A stretch of 61,856 nt of DNA from Cypionkella sp. (GCF_028290025.1 NZ_JAQGKQ010000111.1:1-61856); one strand, 5' to 3'; positions 7,347 to 17,594 are shown, numbered from the stretch's first letter. Numbers and translations are program-made. The notes: generated from the sequence alone by a model not told the origin.

Positions 7347-10300
7347 GTGGCAGCATATGGCGGAACGGCAGGGAATGATTCCCTGGGTGGCGGGGCTTTT
7401 TCCGATACGATAACGGGATTAGGCGGCGACGACACACTTGATGGGGGAAGTTCGGCTGACACGCTTTATGGCGGCGATGGCAACGACCTGATCTATGGCG
7501 GCAATGACTTAGTCGGTTCAGTTGCCGATAAGCTTTACGGCGGCAATGGCAATGACACTCTGATCGGCAACGCGGGCTCTGATCTGCTGGATGGCGGCGC
7601 GGGCATTGATAGCGCGGATTACAGCGATTCGACCTCGGCTGTGACGGTTTCACTGGCGACGGGTGCGGGTTCTGGCGGCGATGCGGCGGGCGACACGCTG
7701 ACGGGTATTGAGAATATTGTGGGCTCTGGCTACGCCGATAGGCTGACCGGAGACGCAGGCGACAACGTGTTATACGGCGCTGTGGGCGCGGATAGTTTGG
7801 TGGGCGGTGCGGGCAATGACAGCCTTTACGGCGGTCTTGATAGCGATACGCTTATTGGTGGCACTGGGGCCGATAGCTTAGACGGTGGTGGTGGTTCGGA
7901 TGATGTCGATTACTCGGCTTCAACCGCAGCGATCAACGTTAATCTGACCAGCGGCGTGGGGCTGGGTGGCGATGCGCAGGGCGATATTCTGCTCAATATC
8001 GAGGATGTGATCGGCACTGGTTTTGCCGATACCATTATCGGATCGACAGCCACCAACATGCTTTACGGTGCTGCTGGCGCGGATAATTTGGATGGTGGCG
8101 CGGGCGCTGACAGCCTTTATGGCGGCAACGATAATGACACGCTTACGGGTGGTTCTGGGGCGGATTCGCTTGCCGGCGGATCGGGACTTGATACCGCAGA
8201 TTACAGCACGGCGACTGCGGGTGTGGCGGCGAGTCTGACCACCAATACCGGCACGGTTGGCGATGCAGCAGGCGATGTGTTTAACGCGATTGAGAACTTG
8301 GCGGGTTCGGCTTTCAACGACACTCTGGTTGGTGATGGCACTGCCAATGCGCTATATGGTGCTGCTGGCAATGACAGCCTGAACGGGGCTGCGGGCGTCG
8401 ATAGCCTGTATGGCGGGGATGGCAATGACACGCTGATAGGCGGTGCCGCGGCTGACGTTATCGACGGCGGCTTGGGGATTGATACAGCGGATTATTCGGC
8501 GGCAAGCGCAGCCGTGACGGTCAATCTGGCGACGAATGTGAACACGGGCAGCGATGCGGCGGGCGATAGTCTGAGCGGCATTGAGGCGGTGATCGGCAGC
8601 GGCTTTAACGACAGTCTGACCGGGGACGCGGGTGCGAACTCGCTTTACGGCGGGGCTGGCAATGACACGCTGACGGGGGGTGGCGGGGCTGATCTGCTGG
8701 ACGGTGGTGCTGGCACCGATACGGTGGATTATACCGCCTCGGGCGCGGGGGTGACGATCAACCTTGCAACTGGCTCGGCAGCGGGCGGTGATGCGGCTGG
8801 AGATACGCTGGTTGGGGTCGAGAACATCATCGGCTCGGGTCAGGCGGATGTGATTACTGGCGACGGCGCGGCAAACGTATTTTACGGCGCGGCTGGGGCG
8901 GATGATCTTGAGGGCGGCGCGGGCAATGACTCGCTTTATGGCGGGGCGGATAATGACACCCTGGCAGGCGGCACTGGCAGCGATAGCCTGGACGGTGGCG
9001 GGGGCAATGATACTGCGGATTATTCGGCGGCAACGGCAGCGGTTGCGGTCAGCCTGACGACAGGAACTGGCACTGCGGGTGAGGCTGCGGGCGATGTGCT
9101 GACGGGGATCGAGAACCTGATCGGCTCGGGTTTCAACGATACGCTTGTCGGCGATGGCAATGCCAATGCTTTGTATGGCGCGGTTGGTAACGACAGTCTG
9201 AGCGGGGCGGCGGGCGTTGACAGCCTTTATGGCGGCGACGGCAACGACTTGCTGGTCGGTGGCGCTGGTGGCGATAGCTTGGAAGGTGGCGCGGGGATTG
9301 ATACGGCGGATTATTCGGCCTCGACCACTGGCGTCACTGTCAATTTCGCGACGGGCGTGGGGACTGGCGGCGATGCGGCGGGTGATACTCTGGTGGGTAT
9401 CGAGAATATCACCGGGTCGGGTTCGGCGGATAGTCTGACGGGCGATGCCAGCAACAACGTGCTGGACGGAGGCGCTGGCAATGACACGTTGGCGGGAGGC
9501 GCCGGGGCCGACACGCTGATTGGCGGCAGCGGCACCGATACGGCGGATTACACGACCTCTGGCGCGGCGGTGGCGATTTCGCTGACGGCTGGCACGGCGT
9601 CGGGCGGTGATGCGCAGGGCGATGTTCTCAGCGGGTTTGAGAACCTAATCGGCTCAAGCTTTAATGACACGTTGACCGGCGATACGGCGGCGAATGCGCT
9701 AAGCGGAGCGGATGGCAACGACGTGCTATATGGCGCGGCGGGCAGCGACAGTCTGTTTGGCGGCAATGGCAACGACACGCTGTTTGGCGGAGCGGGCAAT
9801 GACAGCCTCGACGGTGGCGCGGGGATTGATACCGCCGATTACAGCGCATCCACAGCGGCGGTGAACGTTGCGCTCAGCACCTCCACCAATACTGGGGGGG
9901 ATGCAGCGGGTGATACGCTGGCGGGTATCGAGAACCTGATCGGCTCGGCTTACAATGATAGTTTGACCGGAAGCTGGGAGGCGAATTACCTGTCGGGCGG
10001 CGCGGGCATCGACAGCCTCTATGGCGGCGACGGCGATGATACGTTGGCGGGTGGTGCTGGGGTTGACGTGATTAACGGCGGGTCCGGGCAGGACTTTGCC
10101 GATTATTCCGCCAGCGGTGCGGCCGTGTCGATCAACCTGACCACCTGGACCGCGCTTTATGGCGATGCGCAGGGCGATCAGCTGACCGGCACCGACGGGG
10201 TGATCGGTTCGGCGTTCAATGACACCATCATTGGTTTTGATGATCAAGGCATCAGCGGGGACGTTTACACCAACATTTTCTTTGGTGGGGGTGGTGACGA

Positions 10301-12707
10301 CTACCTGGACGGCAAGGGCAACAATGACGTGCTTTACGGCGGATCGGACAACGACAGCGTCTATGGCGGCACCGGCGATGATGCGGGCTATGGGGGCGTT
10401 GGCAACGATCAGATCCACGGCGGAGACGGTAACGACAGCTCGTTTGGCGAGGCTGGCAATGACGTGGCTTACGGCGGCGCAGGCAATGATGCGACCGACG
10501 GCGGCAGCGGCAATGATGCATTGTACGGCGATGCGGGCGAGGACACTTCCAGCGGTGGCACCGGCAATGACAGCGTTTACGGTGGCGACGGCAATGATGT
10601 GCTGGACGGCAGCGACGGCGAGGACTCGGTCTATGGCGACGTGGGCAATGACAGCGTCGGCGGCGGTATCGGCAACGATGTGGTGTCAGGCGGCGACGGC
10701 AATGACAGCGTAGATGGTGGAGACGGCAACGACTCGGTTTACGGCGATGTGGGCAATGACAGTGTTGGCGGCGGTGCTGGCAATGACAGCGTTTATGGCG
10801 GGCTTGGCAATGACGTGGTCGCGGGTGGCGACGGTAATGATGGGGTTTATGGCGGCGACGGCACGGACAGCGTCGATGGCGGCATCGGCGACGATACTGT
10901 CAGCGGTGATGCAGGCGATGACACTGTGCTTGGTGGGGCTGGCAACGACAGCGTTCTAGGAGGCGACGGCAATGACTGCGTCGATGGTGGGCTGGGTGAT
11001 GACTCGGTCTATGGCGATGCCGGCAATGACGTGGTGTTCGGCGGCGCTGGCAATGACAGCGTATACGGCGGCGTTGGCAATGATGTGGTCGCGGGTGGCG
11101 ACGGCAATGATGGGGTTTTTGGCGGCGACGGCACAGACAGCGTCGACGGCGGCATCGGCGACGATACTGTGTTGGGCGATGCGGGCAATGACAGTGTCGG
11201 CGGCGGCGTTGGCAATGACGTGGTTTATGGCGGCACCGGCAACGATAGCGTCGATGGTGGTGATGGCAACGACAGTGTCAGTGGAGATGCGGGCGATGAT
11301 ACGGTGCTGGGCGGTCTCGGCAACGACAGCGTCTACGGCGGCGATGGCAATGATAGCGTTGACGGCGGCACTGGCGATGATCAGGTGTTTGGTGGTGCTG
11401 GCACCGATCTGGTCTATGGCGGACTGGGCAACGACACGCTGGACGGTGGCACTGGCAGCGATCAGCTTTACGGCGGTGATGGCAATGATGGGGTCGGCGG
11501 CGGCGATGGCAACGATCAGGTCTATGGCGGCGATGGCAACGACAGCGTTGATGGCGGTGACGGCGACGATACCGTGCTTGGCGATGCGGGCAATGATGCG
11601 GTCTACGGTGGTGCGGGCAATGACAGCGTAGACGGCGGCACTGGCAACGATCAGGTTTACGGTGGCTCGGGCAATGACTCCGTCTATGGCGGGCTAGGCG
11701 AAGACAGCCTCGACGGCGGTATCGGCAATGATGGCCTCTACGGCGGCAGCGGCAATGATGCGCTGGACGGGGGCGCGGGCAACGACGGCCTCTATGGCGG
11801 CAGCGGCAATGATGTGCTGTTTGGCGGCGATGGCAATGATGTGCTTTACGGCGGTGATGGCACCGACGTGCTTTATGGCGGGCCGGGCGTCGATACCTTT
11901 ATCGGCGGCGCTGGGGCCGATACGATCTTTGCCGGTGCGGGCGATGTCGTGGACGGTGGATCAAGTGGCAGCGATTGGGATGTGCTGGATCTAACCGGGC
12001 AGGCTCCGTTCAAGATCGTGCGAGATCCGGCGAACCATCTGAATGGCGTGGTGACGTTTTATGATGCTGACGGAAATGTCACCGGCACGCTGGTATTTAA
12101 CGACATCGAAAGCATCGTGTCGTGCTTTACTCCGGGCACTCAGATCGCAACACTGCAAGGCGATGTGGCCGTAGAAGCTTTGCAGGTCGGCGATATGGTG
12201 ATCACCCGCGACAATGGCGCGCAACAGATACGCTGGATCGGCTCGCGTCGGATCAGTCGGGGCGAGATGCGCCGCGATGCCAGTCTGCAACCCGTTATGA
12301 TCAAAGCCGGCGCGCTGGGCGAGGGATTGCCGCTGGTGGATATGATGGTGTCACGGCAGCACCGCATGTTGATCAGCGGGGCGCGCGCCGCCTTGCTGTT
12401 TGGCAGCGATGAAGTTCTGGTGCGTGCGCAGCATTTGTTGTGTCTGCCCGGCGTCTCGGTGGCGGAGGTTGAGGCGGTGACCTATCTGCACATCCTTTTT
12501 GATCGACATGAGGTGATTTTGGCGGATGGCGCATGGAGCGAAAGCTTCCAGCCCGGTGATCGCACCATGGAAGGCATGGATGCCGATCAGCGCGATGAAA
12601 TCTACAAGGTTTTCCCGGAGTTGAGCGAAACTGCCGCACTTGGGCGGTTTGAAGCGGCGCGGCCAACGCTGCGATCATTCGAGGCTCGGGTTCTGTTGGC
12701 GGCGTAA
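7347..12707 (+). CDS. Giant RTX (hemolysin-type Ca2+-binding) beta-roll protein with C-terminal Hint domain
   Basis: A 1786-residue, highly acidic Gly/Asp/Asn-rich protein. Residues about 1-90 are an RTX cap; about 90-980 hold ten long repeats, each a DYSAS..V.VNL.TG..GGDA.GD.L.GIEN segment plus a group of GGxGxDxLxGG nonapeptides. About 980-1540 is an almost unbroken array of roughly 60 nonapeptides of the form GGDGNDSVY. From Cys1593 ([13 protein letters not shown]) to the end is a Hint domain with the conserved SRQHRML His segment, as in Hint-tailed RTX proteins of Rhodobacterales. Such proteins are normally exported by type I secretion and fold on binding Ca2+; no HlyB/HlyD/TolC genes lie nearby. 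The start is GTG, since the frame closes at 7299 and has no other start codon. The role (adhesion, matrix) is inferred. Confidence 0.9.
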   Translation: MAAYGGTAGNDSLGGGAFSDTITGLGGDDTLDGGSSADTLYGGDGNDLIYGGNDLVGSVADKLYGGNGNDTLIGNAGSDLLDGGAGIDSADYSDSTSAVTVSLATGAGSGGDAAGDTLTGIENIVGSGYADRLTGDAGDNVLYGAVGADSLVGGAGNDSLYGGLDSDTLIGGTGADSLDGGGGSDDVDYSASTAAINVNLTSGVGLGGDAQGDILLNIEDVIGTGFADTIIGSTATNMLYGAAGADNLDGGAGADSLYGGNDNDTLTGGSGADSLAGGSGLDTADYSTATAGVAASLTTNTGTVGDAAGDVFNAIENLAGSAFNDTLVGDGTANALYGAAGNDSLNGAAGVDSLYGGDGNDTLIGGAAADVIDGGLGIDTADYSAASAAVTVNLATNVNTGSDAAGDSLSGIEAVIGSGFNDSLTGDAGANSLYGGAGNDTLTGGGGADLLDGGAGTDTVDYTASGAGVTINLATGSAAGGDAAGDTLVGVENIIGSGQADVITGDGAANVFYGAAGADDLEGGAGNDSLYGGADNDTLAGGTGSDSLDGGGGNDTADYSAATAAVAVSLTTGTGTAGEAAGDVLTGIENLIGSGFNDTLVGDGNANALYGAVGNDSLSGAAGVDSLYGGDGNDLLVGGAGGDSLEGGAGIDTADYSASTTGVTVNFATGVGTGGDAAGDTLVGIENITGSGSADSLTGDASNNVLDGGAGNDTLAGGAGADTLIGGSGTDTADYTTSGAAVAISLTAGTASGGDAQGDVLSGFENLIGSSFNDTLTGDTAANALSGADGNDVLYGAAGSDSLFGGNGNDTLFGGAGNDSLDGGAGIDTADYSASTAAVNVALSTSTNTGGDAAGDTLAGIENLIGSAYNDSLTGSWEANYLSGGAGIDSLYGGDGDDTLAGGAGVDVINGGSGQDFADYSASGAAVSINLTTWTALYGDAQGDQLTGTDGVIGSAFNDTIIGFDDQGISGDVYTNIFFGGGGDDYLDGKGNNDVLYGGSDNDSVYGGTGDDAGYGGVGNDQIHGGDGNDSSFGEAGNDVAYGGAGNDATDGGSGNDALYGDAGEDTSSGGTGNDSVYGGDGNDVLDGSDGEDSVYGDVGNDSVGGGIGNDVVSGGDGNDSVDGGDGNDSVYGDVGNDSVGGGAGNDSVYGGLGNDVVAGGDGNDGVYGGDGTDSVDGGIGDDTVSGDAGDDTVLGGAGNDSVLGGDGNDCVDGGLGDDSVYGDAGNDVVFGGAGNDSVYGGVGNDVVAGGDGNDGVFGGDGTDSVDGGIGDDTVLGDAGNDSVGGGVGNDVVYGGTGNDSVDGGDGNDSVSGDAGDDTVLGGLGNDSVYGGDGNDSVDGGTGDDQVFGGAGTDLVYGGLGNDTLDGGTGSDQLYGGDGNDGVGGGDGNDQVYGGDGNDSVDGGDGDDTVLGDAGNDAVYGGAGNDSVDGGTGNDQVYGGSGNDSVYGGLGEDSLDGGIGNDGLYGGSGNDALDGGAGNDGLYGGSGNDVLFGGDGNDVLYGGDGTDVLYGGPGVDTFIGGAGADTIFAGAGDVVDGGSSGSDWDVLDLTGQAPFKIVRDPANHLNGVVTFYDADGNVTGTLVFNDIESIVSCFTPGTQIATLQGDVAVEALQVGDMVITRDNGAQQIRWIGSRRISRGEMRRDASLQPVMIKAGALGEGLPLVDMMVSRQHRMLISGARAALLFGSDEVLVRAQHLLCLPGVSVAEVEAVTYLHILFDRHEVILADGAWSESFQPGDRTMEGMDADQRDEIYKVFPELSETAALGRFEAARPTLRSFEARVLLAA
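7610..10275 (+). repeat. Ten long (~240-290 bp) intragenic repeats in the RTX gene
   Basis: Units begin at the codons for D-Y-S/T near 7616, 7907, 8200, 8489, 8726, 9016, 9307, 9544, 9835 and 10098. Most spacings are close to 290 bp and two or three are close to 240 bp, the short ones lacking two nonapeptides. This indicates growth by unit duplication with occasional deletion of whole nonapeptides. Confidence 0.75.
10276..11960 (+). repeat. Dense 27-bp nonapeptide array in the RTX gene
   Basis: About 60 consecutive 27-bp units encode GGxGNDxVx-type nonapeptides. Many adjacent units differ only at third codon positions, making this a hotspot for slippage and a likely place for assembly errors. 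A single Cys codon occurs in the array (GNDCVDGG, near 10977). Confidence 0.8.
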
Positions 12708-12736
12708 TTTCAGGATCCGCCTGAGTAAAAAAAAGG

Positions 12737-12772
12737 GCGGCCTCGGGGGGCATCGAGCCCCCGCTCGGCCGC
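12737..12772. repeat. 36-nt hairpin repeat, copy A (terminator-like on the minus strand)
   Basis: GCGGCC ... GGGGGC-ATCGA-GCCCCC ... GGCCGC forms a two-step hairpin. On the minus strand it is followed by CCTTTTTTTT, so it can act as the intrinsic terminator for meaB. A second copy with a compensated base pair is at 14045-14080. Confidence 0.75.
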
Positions 12773-12816
12773 GCTGTCGCGGATATTATTCCGAGCGGTG
12801 TGTGGCGCGATAGGGC

Positions 12817-12853
12817 TGCGCCTCCGGCTGGGATATTTGAGCCAATGTGAAAC
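12817..12853 (+). repeat. Dispersed GGGATATTT element, copy 2
   Basis: GCGCCTCCGGCTGGGATATTT followed by GCCAATGTGAAAC. It lies 45 bases after hairpin copy A, in the convergent gap between the RTX gene and meaB. The rest of this gap (12854-13005) shows no gene. Confidence 0.8.
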
Positions 12854-13005
12854 GCTGGGCGGAGTGTGGGAGTCGCGCGAGGGTTTATGTGAGTGGAACT
12901 TGCGTTCGACGGTAGGTTTTGCGCCTAAAGAGTCGCCAATCCTAAAGTTTCGAAGCGGGATACCCATAAGACCCGTGACAGGATGTGCAGGAAAGACTTC
13001 TATTC

Positions 13006-13980
13006 TCAAAGCCGGTGCAGCAGCGTCAAGACTTGCCGTGCGGCGGCTTCTGGGGTGGTGCGGCCTTCGGCGACAGCGCGGCCGTGTTCTGCAACAATGC
13101 CTTTGGTAGGCTCTTGTTGCAACACGGCGAGCAGGCCCTGCCGCAATTCCTCGCCAAACCAATGCTGAGCCTGTTGGCCACGCCGCGTTGCCCAATGACC
13201 CTGGGCGCGTCGCCATTCGGCCAGCGCCTGCATCTCTGTCCACGCGAGGCTTAGGTTGGCTTGTTCCAGCGCCGAGACGGTCATCGCTTTGGGATAGCCC
13301 GGCGGATCTTGCGGACGTTTGCGCAGCAGGCGAAGCGCGCCCGCGTAATCGGCGCAGGTGCGCATCGCGGCGGATTTCAGATCGCCGTCGGCTTTGTTGA
13401 CGAGGATCAGATCGGCCATCTCCATGATGCCGCGCTTGACGCCTTGCAGTTCATCACCGCCAGCGGGGGCGAGCAGCAGGATGAACAGATCGCAAAGCTC
13501 GGCGACCACGGTTTCGGATTGGCCGACGCCAACGGTTTCGATCAGGATGATGTCAAAGCCCGCAGCCTCGCAAAGCGCCACGGCTTCACGGGTGCGACGG
13601 GCGACGCCGCCCATCTGGGCTTGGCTGGGCGAGGGGCGGATGAAGGCGAGCGGATCACGGGCGAGCCGCTCCATCCGGGTTTTATCGCCGAGGATGGAGC
13701 CGCCATTGCGCGCCGAGGACGGATCGACAGCGAGGACGGCGACGCGCTTGGCTTGCGCGGTGAGCATCAGCCCGAAGCTTTCGATGAAGGTGGATTTGCC
13801 AACGCCCGGCGTGCCGGAAAGCCCGATGCGCAAGGCTTGTTTTTGGTTGCCTAGCATTTGCAGCAAGTCCAGCGCCTGCGCGCGATGATCTTTGCGCGCG
13901 CTTTCGACCAGCGTAATAGCGCGGGCCAGGCTGCGGCGATCGCCGGATTGCAGGTTGCGGGCTAGGGTGGCGAGATCCAT
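13006..13980 (-). CDS. meaB: Methylmalonyl-CoA mutase-associated GTPase MeaB (ArgK family)
   Basis: A 324-residue P-loop GTPase. The Walker A motif is GLSGTPGVGKST near residues 52-63, followed by the DPSSARNGGSILGDKTRM, SPSQAQMGGVARRTREA and ETVGVGQSE segments of the MeaB/ArgK family and an NKADGD G4-type motif. It loads and protects adenosylcobalamin in methylmalonyl-CoA mutase in the cytoplasm. The mutase gene is not in the window. The ATG at 13980 is preceded by AAAGGAGA, an excellent ribosome-binding site; the 27-codon upstream extension is translated from the hairpin repeat and is not real. It is flanked on both sides by hairpin/GGGATATTT repeat pairs. Confidence 0.95.
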   Translation of the reverse strand: MDLATLARNLQSGDRRSLARAITLVESARKDHRAQALDLLQMLGNQKQALRIGLSGTPGVGKSTFIESFGLMLTAQAKRVAVLAVDPSSARNGGSILGDKTRMERLARDPLAFIRPSPSQAQMGGVARRTREAVALCEAAGFDIILIETVGVGQSETVVAELCDLFILLLAPAGGDELQGVKRGIMEMADLILVNKADGDLKSAAMRTCADYAGALRLLRKRPQDPPGYPKAMTVSALEQANLSLAWTEMQALAEWRRAQGHWATRRGQQAQHWFGEELRQGLLAVLQQEPTKGIVAEHGRAVAEGRTTPEAAARQVLTLLHRL

Positions 13981-14044
13981 GGCGTCTCCTTTTATTGGTT
14001 TTGCCCGATGACGCTGGGTTTTGCCAGTGTGAGTTGAAACAGGG

Positions 14045-14080
14045 GCGACCTCGGGGGGCATCGAGCCCCCGCTCGGTCGC
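14045..14080. repeat. 36-nt hairpin repeat, copy B
   Basis: Same structure as 12737-12772, but the outer stem reads GCGACC / GGTCGC instead of GCGGCC / GGCCGC. The G-C pair is replaced by A-T on both sides, so the stem is conserved rather than just the sequence. It lies between the divergent meaB and hrpB genes. Confidence 0.8.
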
Positions 14081-14125
14081 GCTGCCGGGAGATGGATTTG
14101 AAAGGGCGTGCTGGTGGATGTTTGG

Positions 14126-14160
14126 GAGCCTCCGGCGGGGATATTTGTGAATAGGTGAAA
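14126..14160 (+). repeat. Dispersed GGGATATTT element, copy 3
   Basis: GCCTCCGGCGGGGATATTT followed by GTGAATAGGTGAAA. It starts 46 bases after hairpin copy B, the same spacing as copies A and 2 on the other side of meaB. Confidence 0.8.
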
Positions 14161-14216
14161 TATGAAGGAAGTTGTGGGTGCTGGCCAAGCCGGGGCGGTT
14201 GCGGGATAAGGCTGGT

Positions 14217-16643
14217 ATGATCAGATTGCCGATAGAAGATGTGTTGGGCGAGGTGCGGGCTGCGGTTGCGGCGCGCGGGATGGTGGTTTTGCAGGCACCG
14301 CCGGGGGCAGGCAAGACGACGCTGGTGCCGTTGGATTTGCTGGCGTCGGGGTTGATTTCTGGTCGGATCGTGATGCTGGAGCCACGGCGATTGGCGGCTC
14401 GGGCCGCGGCAGAGCGGATGGCGGAGACGTTGGGCGAGGCTGTTGGCGTGACGGTGGGCTACCGGATACGGGGTGAGGCGAAGGTATCGAAAGCGACGCG
14501 GATTGAGGTGGTGACTGAGGGGATTTTGACCCGGATGATCCAGAGCGATCCGGGGTTGGAAGGCGTTGGGGCGCTGATCTTTGACGAGTTCCACGAGCGC
14601 AGTTTGAATGCCGATCTCGGGTTGGCTTTGGCGTTGGAAATTCGCGGCGCTTTGCGGGACGATCTGGTGTTGGTGGTGATGTCGGCGACGTTGGATGCGG
14701 GACCAGTGGCGGCTTTGATGGGCGATGCGCCGGTGGTGACCTCAATGGGGCGGGCATTTGCGGTGGAGACGCGGTGGCTGGGGCGGGTGCCGGATGCGTC
14801 TTTGCGGTTTGAGGCCGGGGTGGCGGGTTTGGTGCGGCAGGCGGTGGAGGAGACGACCGGCGGGGTGTTGGTGTTTTTGCCGGGTGAGGGGGAAATTCGG
14901 CGGGTGGAGGCGATGCTTTCGGGGCTGCCGGGGTGTGAGGTGCGGCCTTTGTTTGGGGCGATGGAGTTTGCGGCGCAGCGGGCGGCTTTGGGGCCGTCGG
15001 TGGGGCGCAAGGTGGTGTTGGCGACGTCGATTGCGGAAACTTCGCTGACCATCCCGGATATTCGCGTGGTGATTGATGGCGGGCGGGCGCGGCGTATGCG
15101 GTTTGATCCGAACTCTGGGATGTCGCGCTTGGTGACCGAGCGGGTGACCAAGGCGGAGGCCGAGCAGCGACGCGGGCGCGCGGGGCGTGTCGCTGCGGGG
15201 GTTTGTTATCGCTATTGGACCAAGGGCGAGGAAGGTGGGCTCGCGGCGTATCCTCCGGCGGAGATTGAGGCGGCGGATTTGACGGGGTTGGCGTTGGAGC
15301 TGGCTTTGTGGGGCGGTGATGTGGGGTTTCTGACTGCACCCAATGTGGGGGCGATGGCGGAGGCTCGGTTGCTGTTGGAGGGGTTGGGCGCGCTTTCGGG
15401 CGGGCGGATCACGCCGCATGGCCGGGTGCTGGCGGCTTTGCCGTTGCATCCCCGGTTGGCGCATATGCTGGCGGTGGCGGGGCCGGAGGCCGCGACTTTG
15501 GCGGCGGTGTTGGGTGAGCGGGATGTGCTGAAGGGTGCGCCGCCGGATCTGGCGCTGCGGGTGGCAGCGGTGGCGGATGTGCGGCGGTTTGAGGCTGCGC
15601 ATCCGTGGCCGGTTTTGCGGCCGGTGGTGGAGCGGGTGAAGCTGGAGGCGCGGCGGTTGGCGCGGGCTGCTGCCGGGCCGGACGCGGGGTATAGTTTGGC
15701 GCAGATGGCGGCGCTGGCTTATCCGGACCGAATTGGGCTGCGGCGAAAAGGTGAGGCTCCGCGTTGGGTGTTGTCGGGCGGTAAGGGGGCGGTGATGGCG
15801 GCTGGCGCGCCGCTGGCCGGGGCGCGGCTGATTGTGGCTACGGATTTGGACGGCGATGCGCGGGAGGCTGCGGTGCGGCAGGCGGTCGGTATTTCTGAAG
15901 CCGAGTTGCGGGCGGTTTTCGGCGATCAGATCGCGTGGCGCGAGGTGTGTTTCTGGTCGAAACGTGAGGGCCGCGTGATGGCGCGGCGGCAGGAATGTTT
16001 CGGCGCGCTGGTGCTGGCGGATCTGCATTGGGATGCGCCTGCGGAGGCTGTGGCGCGGGCGGCTTTGGAGGGGATGCCGTTGAATGGGCTGCATTTCACG
16101 GCGGCGGCGCGGCGGCTTCGGGCTCGGGTGGAACTGGCGCGGGGCGGTGGGGATGCGTGGCCGGACTTTAGTGATCAGGGGTTGCTGGAGACGGCGGAGG
16201 ACTGGTTGCTGCCGCATCTTTCGGGGGTGCGGACGGAAGCTGATTTGCGCGGGTTTGATCTGACGGAGGCGTTGAAGGCGCGGCTTTCGTGGGAGCAGGT
16301 GGCGGCGCTGGACAGACTGGTGCCGGGGGCGTTTGAGACGCCGTTGGGGCGGCGGGTGCCGATTGATTACGATGGTGAGGTGCCGGGGATTGAGGTGCGC
16401 TTGCAAGAGATGTTCGGGGTGGTGGTGCATCCGGTGGTGGGGGCGAAACGGTTGCCGCTGCGGGTAGTTTTGACCTCGCCGGGGCAGAAGACGATACAGG
16501 TGACGATGGATTTGCCGGGGTTCTGGAAGTCATCTTATGCGGACGTGAGGAAGGATATGCGGGGGCAGTATCCTCGGCATCCTTGGCCGGAAGACCCGAC
16601 GGTTGCGGAGCCTACTTTACGGGCCAAGCCTCGGGGGACTTGA
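14217..16643 (+). CDS. hrpB: ATP-dependent helicase HrpB (DExH box)
   Basis: An 808-residue DExH helicase of normal HrpB length. Motif I is PPGAGKTT, motif II is DEFHER within FDEFHERSLNADLGLAL, and motif III is MSATLD. The second RecA domain has LATSIAETSLTIPDIRVVID and QRRGRAGRVAAGVCYR (motif VI). The C-terminus (VPIDYDGEVPGIEVRLQEMF, then GFWKSSYADVRKDMRGQYP) is the HrpB-specific domain. It is probably an RNA or RNA-DNA helicase; its cellular role is poorly defined. The ATG at 14217 is preferred over the upstream in-frame ATG at 14172 because MIRLPIEDVL is the usual family N-terminus. It is transcribed divergently from meaB. Confidence 0.96.
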   Translation: MIRLPIEDVLGEVRAAVAARGMVVLQAPPGAGKTTLVPLDLLASGLISGRIVMLEPRRLAARAAAERMAETLGEAVGVTVGYRIRGEAKVSKATRIEVVTEGILTRMIQSDPGLEGVGALIFDEFHERSLNADLGLALALEIRGALRDDLVLVVMSATLDAGPVAALMGDAPVVTSMGRAFAVETRWLGRVPDASLRFEAGVAGLVRQAVEETTGGVLVFLPGEGEIRRVEAMLSGLPGCEVRPLFGAMEFAAQRAALGPSVGRKVVLATSIAETSLTIPDIRVVIDGGRARRMRFDPNSGMSRLVTERVTKAEAEQRRGRAGRVAAGVCYRYWTKGEEGGLAAYPPAEIEAADLTGLALELALWGGDVGFLTAPNVGAMAEARLLLEGLGALSGGRITPHGRVLAALPLHPRLAHMLAVAGPEAATLAAVLGERDVLKGAPPDLALRVAAVADVRRFEAAHPWPVLRPVVERVKLEARRLARAAAGPDAGYSLAQMAALAYPDRIGLRRKGEAPRWVLSGGKGAVMAAGAPLAGARLIVATDLDGDAREAAVRQAVGISEAELRAVFGDQIAWREVCFWSKREGRVMARRQECFGALVLADLHWDAPAEAVARAALEGMPLNGLHFTAAARRLRARVELARGGGDAWPDFSDQGLLETAEDWLLPHLSGVRTEADLRGFDLTEALKARLSWEQVAALDRLVPGAFETPLGRRVPIDYDGEVPGIEVRLQEMFGVVVHPVVGAKRLPLRVVLTSPGQKTIQVTMDLPGFWKSSYADVRKDMRGQYPRHPWPEDPTVAEPTLRAKPRGT

Positions 16644-17079
16644 GGGGGCCACGTGCGGACAACTAGTAATTGATGTTGTATTTCAATGCGATAGGTTTTG
16701 CGTTAAGGTCGCGTTAAGAATCGGAGGCCGTCCCTTTTAGCATCAAATGGACGACTAGGCCGCAGCGATGTTGTAACGGGCGGGCAGCCGAAATCTGGAG
16801 ACTGCCAATCCCTTGGACTGGCTACACGGGTTCGGACGGATGGAATCTGACGTTTTGCCAGAGTCCGCACACGGTGGGTAAGACGTCCGCACGTGGTTGG
16901 TAAGTCGGCCTAGTTAGGCACCTGTAGCAATTGCGTAACGCAGCCGCCTTATCACGATGACGTGATTAAAAGTGAACTCTTGCGTCGCCATTCCGCCGTT
17001 TATACTGCATCGCAGCATTGTTGGCCCGATTGTCGGCTGATAGCCAAACCTTACAACCGCAAGCCATAAGGACTTAAGA
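16644..17079. promoter_or_regulatory. Intergenic region upstream of the DoxX gene with tandem and inverted repeats
   Basis: No gene is visible in this 436-base gap. It holds a 22-bp tandem direct repeat (16863-16884 and 16885-16906, 18 of 22 bases identical, each starting GTCCGCAC), plus an inverted copy of part of the second unit, CCACGTGCGGAC, at 16649-16660. There is also TTAA-N7-TTAA at 16703-16717, which matches the CtrA box layout. The tandem repeat lies about 175 bases before the DoxX start and could be a regulator array. Confidence 0.55.
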
Positions 17080-17460
17080 ATGATCAAAAATCTCAGCAGC
17101 CTGCAACCTTTCAGCTATGCCGCGCTGCGCATCATGGCGGGCCTGCTTTACTTCGCGCATGGCACGCAAAAACTGCTGAACTTTCCGATTCCGGGGCCGG
17201 GCGATTTGAGCAGCCTGCAACTTGCATCGGGGCTTTTGGAACTGGTTGGCGGCGCCTTGATCGTGCTGGGCCTGTTTACCCGTCCGGTGGCTTTCGTGCT
17301 TTCTGGACATATGGCATTTGCCTATTTCATGGCTCATGCGCCGCAAAGCTTCTATCCAGTGGCCAACGGCGGCGATGCTGCAATCCTGTTCTGTTTCGTC
17401 TTCCTGTTGATTGCGACTACGGGTGCGGGGATTTTCTCGCTCGACGGTCGTAAGCGCTAG
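17080..17460 (+). CDS. DoxX family inner-membrane protein
   Basis: A 126-residue protein with four hydrophobic segments. The FSYAALRIMAGLLYFAHGTQKLLNF start is the DoxX hallmark (R in helix 1, HGxxK after it). LELVGGALIVLGLFTRPVAFVLSGHMAFAYF and FLLIATTGAGIFSLD supply the other helices. Family members associate with membrane redox or oxidative-stress functions, but the biochemical role of this one is unknown. It is preceded by the repeat-rich region at 16644-17079 and is a single-gene unit. Confidence 0.92.
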   Translation: MIKNLSSLQPFSYAALRIMAGLLYFAHGTQKLLNFPIPGPGDLSSLQLASGLLELVGGALIVLGLFTRPVAFVLSGHMAFAYFMAHAPQSFYPVANGGDAAILFCFVFLLIATTGAGIFSLDGRKR

Positions 17461-17556
17461 TTTCGACGATTATCGGAGTTGCGGCCCAGCGCATGTTGTT
17501 GGGCCGCAGTCATTTCTGCGATTATCTATTTCTAAGCGCGCGTGGCGATCTTGTGT

Positions 17557-17594
17557 TGCCTTCGGCTGCGATATTTTTGCGCAGAGGATGAGCC
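17557..17594 (+). repeat. Dispersed GGGATATTT element, copy 4 (degenerate)
   Basis: GCCTTCGGCTGCGATATTT followed by GCGCAGAGGATGAGC. One G of the core is changed to C. It lies in a convergent gap, about 26 bases past the stop of the minus-strand AraC gene. Confidence 0.7.

Noticed and set aside
10219..11631. Met/Ala/Thr-rich frames overlapping the RTX array, and the antisense frame at 9726-10418
   Set aside because: These are shifted readings of the 27-bp repeats; their periodic composition follows from the array and not from selection on a protein.
10276..11960. Regular 27-bp repeats that could be mistaken for a CRISPR array
   Set aside because: There are no unique spacers or cas genes; the repeats are in frame and encode RTX nonapeptides throughout.
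12710..13243. 177-codon minus-strand frame across the RTX-meaB gap
   Set aside because: It is translated from the hairpin repeat, the GGGATATTT element and the wrong frame of meaB. The same repeat-derived peptide appears at the other hairpin copy, which shows that it is a by-product of the repeat.
14742..16430. 562-codon open frame antisense to hrpB
   Set aside because: The translation is Arg/His/Pro-rich, typical of the antisense frame of a GC-rich gene; hrpB on the plus strand is unambiguous.
16644..17079. Possible tRNA or small RNA in the hrpB-DoxX gap
   Set aside because: No cloverleaf with a TTCGA-type T-loop and matching acceptor stem was found by eye; only repeats are visible.
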